Source of the DNA: Blautia sp.
Lineage (GTDB): Bacteria > Bacillota > Clostridia > Lachnospirales > Lachnospiraceae
Direction of reading: 5' to 3'
DNA length: 64,000 bases
NCBI GenBank assembly: GCA_021772055.1
Contig: JAETNR010000002.1
Location: 92,147-156,146, forward strand
Shown: positions 8,022-17,033 of the stretch, one piece after another
How positions within the stretch are numbered: the stretch's first letter is position 1
Layout of the letters: the number at the start of each line of letters is the position of its first letter
Made by a program: the position numbers and the translations under genes
Notes under the pieces: generated by a model
What the model was told of the DNA's origin: nothing
Databases searched by the model: none
The model's input: the letters and a program-made list of their open reading frames with translations, nothing else

Positions 8022-10318
8022 GAGGTTATGCAGAACCGTTCTGTCCATATGCGTGTCCCGTTTGTGCGAAGGGTAACTGCGCCGCTTTTCATAGTATATT
8101 CCAGGCGGCATCCGGAATCCTCCAGCCTCTTGATTGCCTCCGGGGAGGGATGACCGTATGTATTGGCGGCAGAACAGGAGATCACCCCGATTTCCGGCAG
8201 GATGGTTTCCAGAAAAGCCTTTCCCGAAGAATACCTTGACCCGTGATGCCCTACTTTCAGGAAATCAACATCGGAAAGGCGTCCTTCTTTCAAGAGCTTT
8301 TTCTCGGTTTCTTCTCCAATGTCCCCTGTACAAAGCCCCCGGAAGTCTTTGTATTCCAGCTCCAACACCATGGCCTCCTCATTTACGTCCTGTCCGGATG
8401 CCCCCGGCACAGGAGAGAGAACGGCAAAGCTTAATTCACCTGCTTTTATCCGGTCTCCCGCATTGGTGCCTGTTGTTTTCATTCCTGCCTCTTTTGCCAA
8501 AGCCGCAAGCTCCTCCCAGGCATCCGGCGGCTGGCTCCAGCCCGGAAGGTACAGGGTTCCCCCGTGTATGGAAGTCAGCCCCTCTCCCATATAGGTCAGC
8601 AGTTCTTTGATTCCGCTGATATGGTCTTCATCTGTATGAGAAACAAAAATGCCGTCCAGATAAGAAATCCCCTGGCTTTTCAGATAGGGCAGAAGCTGAT
8701 ATTGTCCTACATTGGATTTATTGCTGCTTCCACAGTCTACCAGAAAGTGATACCCCTCCGGTGTCTCTATTACAATACCGTCCCCCTGTCCCACATCCAG
8801 ACAGGTAATCTTCAGGTTTTTTTCCGATCTCCAGCCCAGAATAAAAACACCCAGACATACCAGCAGGAGCATTCCCATTTCCAGCTTTCCCGGGAAATGC
8901 CGCAGGATTTTTCCTCTGTGCTTATTTTCTGTTCCTTTCTTCCTCCTTTTCATTGCCGTCTTTCCCAGAAACAGCGCCAGAAACAAGAAGCCGTAATACC
9001 CCAGAATCTGCCAAAGCTCCGGCTGTCCGCCGATCCATGTGCACCAGGGAAGTTTCCCGGCCAGCCTGCACAATTGTTCATAGAGGAACAAAAGCACTCT
9101 GCCCGGAATCAAAATGATCTCCGCCGCTCTCATGCTGAGAAGTCCTGCCAGGCCTCCCAATACCCCGCAGGCCAGAACTGCTCCCACAGTAGGAAGAACC
9201 GCCAGATTAAGAAAAATTCCCATCAATGACACTTCTCCATAAAAATACAGCATAACCGGCAGATTGACCATCTGTACTGCCAGCGACCCCAGCAGCGTCT
9301 TCACCATCTTTCCTTTCTTTCCCGCCACTCCGGAAACCACAGGAGCCACAGTTCCAAGTCCCACCACAGCTCCGAAAGAAAGAAGAAATCCACTGCTGTA
9401 AAGATTAGAAGGCGCATTAAAAAGCAAAAGGATCGCCGATACTGCCAGAGCCGTCAGCCCATCATAGCATCTTCCCAAAAGCTCTGCGCTTACCGCCATG
9501 AAAAACATACATACCGCCCTCATAGCAGCCACACTGCTCCCTGTCATCATCCCGTACTGCACCATCAGCACCAGAGAGATCATCCCTGCCGGAACCAGCC
9601 CCAACCCTGCCCTTTTTAAAAGACGGTTGATTCCTGCCCCCAGAAGGCTGATATGCATGCCTGAGATGGCAAGAATATGAATAATCCCTGCCATCTGGTA
9701 TCTCATCTTTGTCTCTTCTTCCAGGCTTCCCTTTTCTCCCAGAACCATCGCTTCAAATACAGGAGCATCCTCTCCCGCAGCCCCTGCATAGATTCCGGCA
9801 AATTTCTCCCGCACATCCAGAAGTCCCTGCAGATAAGGAGACCAGGCAGCAGATTGCTCTTCGATCACCCCATCCTTCAGGAAATAGTAAATATGCCTGC
9901 ACCCATAATACTGCCGGCTGTCAAATTCCCCGGGATTCCTGGCTTCAGGCACAGGAACCAGCCTGCCGGACACTTTTAAGAAGGTACCTGCAGGAATGTT
10001 CCCCGATGTATTCACTTTTTCTTTTTTCAAAAAAACTCTGACATTTTCAATGGAAATTTTTCTTACAGATTCAGCCCCCTGCCCTCCCTTTTTCGGGCAA
10101 AGCAGGAAAGCTCCTTTGAGATAGATAGACTGGGAAAATTCTGTTTCTGCGCACTGCTGTACCTCCCCGAAGATAACAGCCTCCTGATGGCAGCCGATCC
10201 ATGTCTGCAGGGACCGGGGCAGGGGATTCCCCCGAATAACAGATATCCCCAGCGCATCCATCAGACACATCGCTGACATCAGGAGCAGGCAGACCACACA
10301 TATCGGGCGTCTTCCCAA
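8018..10318 (-). CDS. comEC: ComEC/Rec2 DNA-uptake channel protein
   Basis: A 766-residue polytopic protein that carries single-stranded DNA across the membrane during transformation (family knowledge). It has an N-terminal DUF4131-like region, a competence domain with HILAISGMHISLLG near residue 210 and many membrane segments to about residue 490, and a C-terminal metallo-beta-lactamase-like domain with DVGQGDGI, SHTDEDH and VGHHGSRYSS. The start is a TTG at 10318 behind AAAGGAG. All three ComEC parts are present and the gene looks intact. It is the last gene of the comEA-RR-HK-GerMN run. Confidence 0.93.
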   Translation of the reverse strand: MGRRPICVVCLLLMSAMCLMDALGISVIRGNPLPRSLQTWIGCHQEAVIFGEVQQCAETEFSQSIYLKGAFLLCPKKGGQGAESVRKISIENVRVFLKKEKVNTSGNIPAGTFLKVSGRLVPVPEARNPGEFDSRQYYGCRHIYYFLKDGVIEEQSAAWSPYLQGLLDVREKFAGIYAGAAGEDAPVFEAMVLGEKGSLEEETKMRYQMAGIIHILAISGMHISLLGAGINRLLKRAGLGLVPAGMISLVLMVQYGMMTGSSVAAMRAVCMFFMAVSAELLGRCYDGLTALAVSAILLLFNAPSNLYSSGFLLSFGAVVGLGTVAPVVSGVAGKKGKMVKTLLGSLAVQMVNLPVMLYFYGEVSLMGIFLNLAVLPTVGAVLACGVLGGLAGLLSMRAAEIILIPGRVLLFLYEQLCRLAGKLPWCTWIGGQPELWQILGYYGFLFLALFLGKTAMKRRKKGTENKHRGKILRHFPGKLEMGMLLLVCLGVFILGWRSEKNLKITCLDVGQGDGIVIETPEGYHFLVDCGSSNKSNVGQYQLLPYLKSQGISYLDGIFVSHTDEDHISGIKELLTYMGEGLTSIHGGTLYLPGWSQPPDAWEELAALAKEAGMKTTGTNAGDRIKAGELSFAVLSPVPGASGQDVNEEAMVLELEYKDFRGLCTGDIGEETEKKLLKEGRLSDVDFLKVGHHGSRYSSGKAFLETILPEIGVISCSAANTYGHPSPEAIKRLEDSGCRLEYTMKSGAVTLRTNGTRIWTERFCITS

Positions 10319-10341
10319 AACGCTCCTTTCCGGCCAGTTTC

Positions 10342-11289
10342 TTATTTCTGGTCCTCTTCCTGCACAATAAGTTCTTCATTTTGCTGATAATAACTATACA
10401 GCGGCATTTCATTTCCAAAATTTCCTTCCGAACTGCCGTCCACAGAAATCTGCACTTTATCCGCATCACAGGCTGCAAGTACAGAGTTCACTACAGAATA
10501 GACCCGAACCTCTTCCGAGACATCCAACGCATAATCCAGAAAGCCCCTCTCCAGGTTCAGATAACATACCCTGTCTGAAATGGAAGTACTTGTAACCAGC
10601 GTATTTCCCGGTATTGTCGGATAGTTTCCTTTTACCATAGGGCCCTTTGCAAGCTGCTCCAGGACAACCCGTTCTTTTGGAAGGCTCTTTTTATAATATA
10701 CGTTTCTCTTTTCAGCCACAAGATTGGTACCCGTTTTGTCCGTGAAATACAGAGTAAAGGTATCATAACGATACTTATCCATATTCTCCCCGGAATACTC
10801 CACAAAGGTACTTTCATCCATGTCTCCGATTTTCTGGTTCTTGGAATCTGTAAGATCCTGCCCGTTTACCGTGAAGCGGACAGCCTGGATTCCCGGTATC
10901 TGCACGAACATTTTTACGATTCCTGCACGTACCAGAATTTCCCGGACCCTGCTCATTTTACTGTACTGGTCATTAAAGTCAATGGTCAGAACCTTCTCTG
11001 CTGCCGTATAGGAATTGATGGTCACCTCTTTGGGTAAAAGTGCGATCTCCTCACCCTCTGCTGCCATTTTTCCCAGGCGCTGCATCAGGTCCTTGATCAT
11101 ATACTCCGCCTCTTCCTCTTTTGGCTTGTAATCTCTTTGTTCCAGTTCTGTTTCATCGCCGCTTAAATAATAAATACTGTAATCGGCTTTTTTTTCTTCC
11201 TGCTGTGCTTCTTCCACTTCAATCGTACATCCCGCCAGAGAAATGCAACAAAAAAGCACAGCCAGAAATATGCTTAAACTTTTCTTCAC
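10342..11289 (-). CDS. GerMN-domain lipoprotein
   Basis: A 315-residue lipoprotein with signal MKKSLSIFLAVLFCCIS and lipobox LAGC. Two GerMN repeats follow at roughly residues 55-165 and 190-300: the first contains LTIDFNDQYSKMS, the second CYLNLERGFLD and YSVVNSVLAA. GerM-like proteins act in the cell envelope in sporulation and germination (family knowledge). Here it lies 10 bp after a WalK-like kinase gene, where other Firmicutes carry the accessory yycH/yycI genes, so an accessory role for that kinase is possible (inference). Confidence 0.85.
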   Translation of the reverse strand: MKKSLSIFLAVLFCCISLAGCTIEVEEAQQEEKKADYSIYYLSGDETELEQRDYKPKEEEAEYMIKDLMQRLGKMAAEGEEIALLPKEVTINSYTAAEKVLTIDFNDQYSKMSRVREILVRAGIVKMFVQIPGIQAVRFTVNGQDLTDSKNQKIGDMDESTFVEYSGENMDKYRYDTFTLYFTDKTGTNLVAEKRNVYYKKSLPKERVVLEQLAKGPMVKGNYPTIPGNTLVTSTSISDRVCYLNLERGFLDYALDVSEEVRVYSVVNSVLAACDADKVQISVDGSSEGNFGNEMPLYSYYQQNEELIVQEEDQK

Positions 11290-11299
11290 CCTGCACCTC

Positions 11300-12721
11300 C
11301 TACGGAATATAAGACAACGGAATCCGAACAGAGAACGTGGTTCCCTCGCCTTCCTTGCTGAATACCTTGATCACCCCATGATGCATTGCAATACTGCTTC
11401 TGGTAATGGCAAGGCCAAGTCCCGTTCCGCCGATTTCTCTGGAATGAGATTTATCAACACGGTAAAAACGCTCAAAAATGCGCTCAATGGAATCCTCCGG
11501 AATTCCCAGTCCCGAATCTGCCACAGTCACATAAAAGTACTTATGGTCTGCATCCAGGGATACCCGTACCCATCCGTCATCAACATTGTATTTAATACCG
11601 TTTTCCACCAGATTACTGATGGCTGAGGTAAATTTAATTTCATCCACATCCGCCTCTACCGTGCGGAAACTGTCCAGAATCAGATCTATATTTCTCTTAT
11701 CTGCAATAGGACGCAGACGTTTCAAAATGGATTCCAGAAGCTGATTGATATCCAGATGAGTAATATTCAAATCAGAAGACTTTTTGTCCATTTTTACCAG
11801 AGTAAGAAGATCTGTGATGATCTTATTCTCTCTGTCGATCTCCGCTGTAATATCCTGCATAAACTCCTGATACAGCTCTTCAGGAACCCCCGACTGCCCT
11901 ACCAGAGAATCTGCCAGAACCTTCATGGAAGTTAACGGTGTCTTCAGCTCATGGGACACATTGGATACAAACTCCTGGCGGGATTCATCCAATACCTTCA
12001 TACGTGCCACCATTTTGTTAAATGCATCTGTGATAAGGACTGTTTCCGTATAGTCCGGAACAGATATCTGTTCATTCTGGTAACCATCTGTCAGATCCTC
12101 AATGGCCCTTGTCACTCTGGCAAAAGGTTTTACCAGTACAGTAGAGAGCACGCAGGCCAGAAGAACCACCAGAACTACAATGATGGCAATGACCAGAATG
12201 CCTATCTGCTCCAGCTGAAAAACAGTTGATAAAATCTCACCGCAGGAAAAAGTCACAAGCATGGCTCCCTGAAGCTGCTGCACATCCGGGCTTCTTACCG
12301 GAACCACGATCTCCAGAGTCTGATCCTTTCTGCTGTAGCCTGTATCCTTCTCTCCCTTAAAGCACCTGATAATCTCCGGGGAGATCATCGTCTTCCCCTC
12401 ATCTACATGATAAGTATCCTTAACGATTTTAAAATCCCTGTCCACTAAAAGGATCCTGCCGCCGTAAATATTCGACAACAACTCCAGCTTGCTGTTTGCA
12501 GCCTGAGAGCTGGAGTCATTGAGATAATTTTCTTTAATTAGCAGGCTGCACAAAATGTCACACTGGTTCCTGATACTGTTCACACGGATTTCAATGGCCT
12601 TGTCCTCATAATTGGCGATCACCATTACTGCCGAGATGACCCCGGGTACAATTCCCAGAATAATCAGGATGATCAGGATACGGAAACGCAGACTCTTTAA
12701 AAAGTTTCCTCGTTTCTTCAT
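11300..12721 (-). CDS. Sensor histidine kinase, WalK/PhoR-like
   Basis: A 473-residue kinase with membrane segments at about 12-34 and 177-198, an extracellular domain of about 140 residues, a HAMP domain (LVKPFARVTRAIEDLTDG onward), HisKA with phospho-acceptor His in FVSNVSHELKTPLTS, and HATPase_c (SNLVENGIKYN, DSGLGIP, GTGLGLAI). No PAS domain is obvious, unlike classical WalK. It starts 3 bp after the stop of the OmpR-type regulator. It probably senses envelope state and phosphorylates that regulator. Confidence 0.9.
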   Translation of the reverse strand: MKKRGNFLKSLRFRILIILIILGIVPGVISAVMVIANYEDKAIEIRVNSIRNQCDILCSLLIKENYLNDSSSQAANSKLELLSNIYGGRILLVDRDFKIVKDTYHVDEGKTMISPEIIRCFKGEKDTGYSRKDQTLEIVVPVRSPDVQQLQGAMLVTFSCGEILSTVFQLEQIGILVIAIIVVLVVLLACVLSTVLVKPFARVTRAIEDLTDGYQNEQISVPDYTETVLITDAFNKMVARMKVLDESRQEFVSNVSHELKTPLTSMKVLADSLVGQSGVPEELYQEFMQDITAEIDRENKIITDLLTLVKMDKKSSDLNITHLDINQLLESILKRLRPIADKRNIDLILDSFRTVEADVDEIKFTSAISNLVENGIKYNVDDGWVRVSLDADHKYFYVTVADSGLGIPEDSIERIFERFYRVDKSHSREIGGTGLGLAITRSSIAMHHGVIKVFSKEGEGTTFSVRIPLSYIP

Positions 12722-12724
12722 AGA

Positions 12725-13414
12725 CTATGCCTGGAAGTAATATCCCACACCCCATTTGGTGTGCACATATTTGGGCTCGCTGGGATTTGCCTCGATTTTC
12801 TCACGAAGTCTTCGGATATGTACGTCTACTGTACGCACGTCCCCCGGATATTCATATCCCCATACAATATTCAGAAGATTCTCACGGCTGTAAACTTTAT
12901 TGGGATTGAATACCAAAAGCTCCAGCACATCAAATTCCTTCGCTGTAAGATTGATCTCTTTTCCGGAAATAAATACCCGGCGTCCCTCGCAATCCAGTTT
13001 CAGATCTCCTGCCTGAATGGTCTTTGCCTTCTCTTTTTCCTCATGGTCAGAGCCTGCACGGCGGATGATCGCCTTAATGCGCGCCTTTACCTCCAGAATA
13101 TTAAAAGGCTTTGTGATATAGTCATCTGCGCCATACTCCAGGCCCAGAATCTTATCCATGTCTTCTCCCTTGGCAGTAAGCATGACAATAGGCACATTGG
13201 AAAATTCCCGGATCTGCTGGCACACTTCCAGGCCATCCATCTTAGGCAGCATCAGATCCAGAAGAATAATATCATATTTATTCTCTCTTGCCTTCTCCAC
13301 TGCCTCTTCCCCATCATAAGCGCAGTCTACTTCCATTCCGTCCTGCTCCAGGCTGAAACGGATTCCCTTTACAATCAGCTTCTCGTCATCTACTACCAAT
13401 ACTTTCCTGCTCAT
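12725..13414 (-). CDS. OmpR/PhoB-family response regulator, WalR-like
   Basis: A 229-residue regulator. The receiver (1-120) has DDE, phospho-acceptor Asp in DIILLDLMLPKMDG, and Lys in YITKPFN. The winged-helix output domain (about 130-228) includes LTAKEFDVLELLVFNPNKVYS and the wing VRTVDVHIRRLREKIE, close to WalR/VicR and PhoP. It is paired with the kinase downstream and starts 11 bp after the comEA-like stop, so it shares its mRNA with DNA-uptake genes. Whether this is the essential WalR of the organism cannot be decided from one window. Confidence 0.9.
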   Translation of the reverse strand: MSRKVLVVDDEKLIVKGIRFSLEQDGMEVDCAYDGEEAVEKARENKYDIILLDLMLPKMDGLEVCQQIREFSNVPIVMLTAKGEDMDKILGLEYGADDYITKPFNILEVKARIKAIIRRAGSDHEEKEKAKTIQAGDLKLDCEGRRVFISGKEINLTAKEFDVLELLVFNPNKVYSRENLLNIVWGYEYPGDVRTVDVHIRRLREKIEANPSEPKYVHTKWGVGYYFQA

Positions 13415-13425
13415 TCATGTTCTCC

Positions 13426-14214
13426 TTATTCTACTGCTATATTGTCTTTTATCTTCACGAATGTCCCCTCTTTAATGCCCGGGACATTCAAAATCTCCTC
13501 AATTGCGGAAAATCCGCCGTGCTCTTCCCTGTACGCCAGAATCGCCTGTGCCTTGGATGCCCCGATCCCTGTTAAAGTGGTCAGCGCATCTTCGTCTGCT
13601 GTGTTCAGATTGACTTTCCCAGAAGTCCCTGCTTCTGATCCCTGCTTTTTGGCTTCTTCGTCAGATAAACTCTTTTCCAGAGGGTTCTGATAAGACGGTC
13701 TGTTCTTTACTTCCTCCCTGGTAGGAATATAGATCTGCTGCCCATCCTCCACCTTTTCTGCCTGGTTGATATATTCTCCTGCTGCTTCCGGAAGGAACCC
13801 GCCTGCTGCTTTGATTGCATGAAACACCCGGCTGTCTGCATCCAGCCGGTAGACGCCCGGTTCTGCCACCGCACCGCACACGTCCACATAAATTTCTGCA
13901 GGCAGAATGGACTCTGCCCGGGAAATTCCCTGCTGCCCGGAGTCATCTTCCGACTGCCACTCTCCCCGGTTTTCCTCCGATGGCTGCTTTCCTTCCGGGG
14001 AGGCTTCTTCCGGCTGTCCGGCGCTTCGGGCGTCTTCCTCTTCTGAAGGATCATGGCCCTCATTCCCGGCTTTCTTCTCCGGCTGCTCCACTGCTTCCAA
14101 AAACTCTGCTTCCTTTCTTCCGCAGCCCGACGATGTAAAAAGCGCCATCGCCAGCAAGCCGCAGGCAAATATCAGCAAACATCTCTGAAAAAAAGTCCCC
14201 ATATTATTTTTCAT
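13426..14214 (-). CDS. comEA: ComEA-like DNA-binding lipoprotein (SLBB + helix-hairpin-helix)
   Basis: I place the start at the ATG at 14214 (262 residues); a GTG at 14229 is the alternative but is too close to AAAGGAG. A signal ends in a possible lipobox (SSGC). An acidic Glu/Ser/Pro-rich linker of about 75 residues follows, then an SLBB domain (IYVDVCGAVAEPGVYRLDAD) and a C-terminal helix-hairpin-helix (VNLNTADEDALTTLTGIGAS), the DNA-binding part of ComEA. It should bind incoming DNA at the cell surface and hand it to ComEC, encoded at the end of the same operon. Confidence 0.9.
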   Translation of the reverse strand: MKNNMGTFFQRCLLIFACGLLAMALFTSSGCGRKEAEFLEAVEQPEKKAGNEGHDPSEEEDARSAGQPEEASPEGKQPSEENRGEWQSEDDSGQQGISRAESILPAEIYVDVCGAVAEPGVYRLDADSRVFHAIKAAGGFLPEAAGEYINQAEKVEDGQQIYIPTREEVKNRPSYQNPLEKSLSDEEAKKQGSEAGTSGKVNLNTADEDALTTLTGIGASKAQAILAYREEHGGFSAIEEILNVPGIKEGTFVKIKDNIAVE

Positions 14215-14284
14215 AGTTCTCCGGTTCACTCCTTTGCCTTTGTATGGCGGTAAGTTCCCCGTTTCTCATACAGAACCTTGTTTT

Positions 14285-14313
14285 ATTTTAACGAATTATT
14301 ACAAAATTTACAA
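14285..14313 (-). promoter_or_regulatory. Promoter of the comEA-like operon
   Basis: On the minus strand TTGTAA (14308-14313), 17-bp spacer, TAAAAT (14285-14290). It lies between the DMT gene and the comEA-like gene and would drive the five-gene run to comEC. Confidence 0.6.
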
Positions 14314-14322
14314 TAGAAATTC

Positions 14323-14757
14323 TCATTTTTGCCACTTAAAAATTACGATTCCCACAATGGCAACTGCCATCCCCAAAATCTTCCTCCACTCAAAAGGCTG
14401 CTTATCCACTCCAAACATTCCGAACAGCTCGATCACATAAGCTACGATCAGCTGGGAGATGACGATCAGCATGGCAGACCTTGCAGGTCCCAGGGCACTC
14501 ATGCTCTGAATTACCGTAATAGTAATAAATGCACCGATCACACCTCCAAGAAGAGTATATTTATTTTCCACCTGCCACAGAGCGCCAATGCTCTCCCGCC
14601 CTGTAAACAGCCAGGCAAGAACGCACACCAGAAACGCAGAAAGCTGTACCCAGCCTGTAGACACCCACAGGCTGCTCTGCTTAGTCACTTCCGTATTAAA
14701 TACCCCCTGGATGCTCATCAATGCCCCTGACAGCAATGCAACAAGAATACCCCACAT
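14323..14757 (-). CDS. DMT-family (YdcZ/DUF606) membrane protein
   Basis: The ATG at 14757 (MWGILVALLSGALMS, 144 residues) follows GGAGG by 8 bp; an ATG at 14772 is part of that ribosome site. About five membrane segments cover the whole protein, with VNTEVTK-like and MSALGPARSAMLIVISQL blocks typical of DUF606 half-size drug/metabolite transporters, which usually work as pairs. Only one copy is present here. A long palindrome (14783-14818) lies just before the gene and may control it. Substrate unknown. Confidence 0.8.
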   Translation of the reverse strand: MWGILVALLSGALMSIQGVFNTEVTKQSSLWVSTGWVQLSAFLVCVLAWLFTGRESIGALWQVENKYTLLGGVIGAFITITVIQSMSALGPARSAMLIVISQLIVAYVIELFGMFGVDKQPFEWRKILGMAVAIVGIVIFKWQK

Positions 14758-14782
14758 AAAATATCCCTCCATAAATAAATAT

Positions 14783-14818
14783 TGAAAAAGGTGAATGATC
14801 GTTCATTCACCTTTTTCA
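14783..14818. promoter_or_regulatory. 36-bp palindrome, TetR-type operator or bidirectional terminator
   Basis: Perfect 16-bp arms around a 4-nt centre (TCGT); the core is GAATGATCGTTCATTC. It lies 26 bp before the DMT start and 48 bp after the ABC permease stop. The core resembles many TetR-family operators, while the A- and T-tracts at the outer ends would also suit a two-way terminator. No TetR gene is in the window. Confidence 0.7.
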
Positions 14819-14865
14819 TTGTTTCTACTAAATAGAATATACCTGTCAGGGGGGTTTTATGCATG

Positions 14866-16119
14866 TTACTGCTGTTTCAGCCTCCGCAAAGCAGTGCTGA
14901 ATTTCAGCGGATTTCCATAATGCAGGGTTCCGAAGCGGAAAATCTTCGCAGAGAGGGCTCCTGCTGCAGCACAGCTTGCAGCCAGCAGAATTCCCGAGAG
15001 CACGGTTTCCCACGCAGATACACTGCCCATGGATACGCGGATAAACATGGCATTTCCTGACGTAAACGGAATAAAGGATGCCACTTTCATTAAAACACTG
15101 TCGCAGTCTGCCATTCCAAACATTGCAATCAGGAACGAAGCAATGTAGATTAGCATGACCGGCATGGAGCTCTTGCTGATGTCTTCTGTCTTTGATACCA
15201 TTGCACCCAGCATTCCGAAGATAAACGCATACAGGAGATAGCTCAGCATTGCAAAAAACGCATAAATAATCAAAACTCTGGCAGGAATATCAAACAGGAA
15301 ATCCAGCATTCCTCCCCACTTATCCTGAAATGCATAGTAGGAGGCAAACCCTGTTCCCAGGATGAAAACAGCCTGTATCACACCTGCAATGGCACCAGCC
15401 AGCACTTTACCGAAGATCAGGCTGTTGGGATTCACACTGGTAACCAAAATCTCAATGGCACGGTTGCTTTTCTCTGTGGTAACGGACACAGCGATCATCT
15501 GTCCGTAAAAAATAATCAGGAAATAAACCACAAATATCAGTGCATAGGTATATCCGTAATTCCGTGCGCTGTTCTTTCCAAGAATTTCTGTGGAGAGAGA
15601 AACACTCACGTTTTCTGCTTCCATAACCTCTTCGGGACTTAATCCCTTTTCGCCCAGGTAGTGCATTCTCTGATAGATGCCCAGTGCATTCCGGAACATA
15701 TAGGAATATTCTTCTCCCATGGACAGATTGTTCACCACATACGTGACATCGGAAAGACTCTCCAGAATAAATCCTGCTTCTACCTCTTCCTCTTCTACAG
15801 CAGCCTTCAGTGTCTCTTCATCCAGGAATGTTTTCCACTGTGCAGGCATCATGGCAAGTAATGTATCCACATCATCCACTTCATCCGTTCTCACAAAGAT
15901 TCCCAGGGCATCCAGTTCCTCTGCCGAAGCCTCTTCCCCTGCTGCAGTATCCTGCACGGAGTTCTCTGTCTTCTCCAAATTGAGAAGTCCCGGAATAAAT
16001 GTAGGGACAATGATCACTCCTGCCATCACCACTGCCAGTAAAACTGTAGTCAGTACAAAACTCCGATTCTTAAAATAACTGTTCAGCTCGAATTTTAATA
16101 CGTTCAAAAATTGTTTCAT
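14866..16119 (-). CDS. ABC-2 exporter permease, NatB-like
   Basis: A 417-residue permease with one N-terminal membrane segment (SFVLTTVLLAVVMAGVII), an extracellular domain of about 150 residues, and five to six C-terminal segments, the NatB/YhaP arrangement. Motif TTEKSNRAIEILVTSVNP precedes the C-terminal membrane block, as in the family. It overlaps the ATPase gene by 4 bp (ATGA). Family members export sodium or toxic compounds; the substrate here is unknown. Confidence 0.85.
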   Translation of the reverse strand: MKQFLNVLKFELNSYFKNRSFVLTTVLLAVVMAGVIIVPTFIPGLLNLEKTENSVQDTAAGEEASAEELDALGIFVRTDEVDDVDTLLAMMPAQWKTFLDEETLKAAVEEEEVEAGFILESLSDVTYVVNNLSMGEEYSYMFRNALGIYQRMHYLGEKGLSPEEVMEAENVSVSLSTEILGKNSARNYGYTYALIFVVYFLIIFYGQMIAVSVTTEKSNRAIEILVTSVNPNSLIFGKVLAGAIAGVIQAVFILGTGFASYYAFQDKWGGMLDFLFDIPARVLIIYAFFAMLSYLLYAFIFGMLGAMVSKTEDISKSSMPVMLIYIASFLIAMFGMADCDSVLMKVASFIPFTSGNAMFIRVSMGSVSAWETVLSGILLAASCAAAGALSAKIFRFGTLHYGNPLKFSTALRRLKQQ

Positions 16120-17033
16120 GCCTCATCACCCGCCTTTTCTACAAAAATATCATTCAGGGACGGCTCATACATTCCAAAAAACTCCATATCCACGTCCTGT
16201 TCCAGAAGCCTTTTCAAGATTGCAGGCTTATTTTCAGGCTGAAGCTTCCGGATAATAATACGGTCCTTCTGAACCTTCTCCACTTCCAGAAGATCTGAAA
16301 ACGTGTCCTTAAGGCGTCTCGACAGCTCTTCCGGTTCTTCCTCAAGACTGGAAAGCACCAGGCGGTCGCGTCCAAACTCTCTCTTTATTTCTCTCAGATT
16401 ACCGGAGAGGACCAGTTCTCCATGATTGAGAATGGCGATCTCCTCGCAGAATTCCTCCACATAACTCATCTGGTGGCTGGAAAAGATCACCAGCCTACCT
16501 TCCTGAATCTGCTCTTTAATTACATCCTTTAATATCTGGGAATTGACCGGGTCCAGACCGGAAAAGGGCTCATCCAGTATAATAATATCCGGGTTACACA
16601 AAAGCGTCTGGGCAAGCTGTACCTTCTGCTGGTTTCCTTTGGAAAGGGTTTCCAGCTTCCTGTTTTCATACTGGGCAACCTCCATACGCTCCAGCCATTT
16701 TTTCATATTAGCCTTCGCTTCCCTGGCACTTAAACCCCGGAGCATTCCCAGGTAAAGAAGCTGTTCTCCCACAGTCTTTTTCGGATACAGGCCGCGCTCC
16801 TCAGGCAGATAGCCAATCTGATGCTCCCTGGGAACAAAAGGTTTTCCATCCATCAGAACGGTTCCTGAATCCCCTTTAAATACATCCATCAGGATACGGA
16901 TGGTGGTGGTTTTTCCGGCACCATTACGTCCAAGAAGTCCCAGCGCACTTCCGCTCTCTACGGAAAAAGAAATCCCGTGAAGCACTTCATTCTCTCCGAA
17001 ATTCTTTTTTAAATTCTTCACTTCCAGTCTCAT
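16116..17033 (-). CDS. ABC exporter ATP-binding protein, NatA-like
   Basis: A 305-residue ATPase with Walker A GRNGAGKTTT (about residue 36), Q-loop YLPEERG, signature LSKGNQQKVQLAQ, Walker B DIIILDEPFSGLD and H-loop SSHQMSYVEE. The C-terminal 90 residues form the accessory domain of NatA-type subunits. It overlaps the genes on both sides by 4 bp, so the three proteins are translationally coupled. Confidence 0.92.
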   Translation of the reverse strand: MRLEVKNLKKNFGENEVLHGISFSVESGSALGLLGRNGAGKTTTIRILMDVFKGDSGTVLMDGKPFVPREHQIGYLPEERGLYPKKTVGEQLLYLGMLRGLSAREAKANMKKWLERMEVAQYENRKLETLSKGNQQKVQLAQTLLCNPDIIILDEPFSGLDPVNSQILKDVIKEQIQEGRLVIFSSHQMSYVEEFCEEIAILNHGELVLSGNLREIKREFGRDRLVLSSLEEEPEELSRRLKDTFSDLLEVEKVQKDRIIIRKLQPENKPAILKRLLEQDVDMEFFGMYEPSLNDIFVEKAGDEA

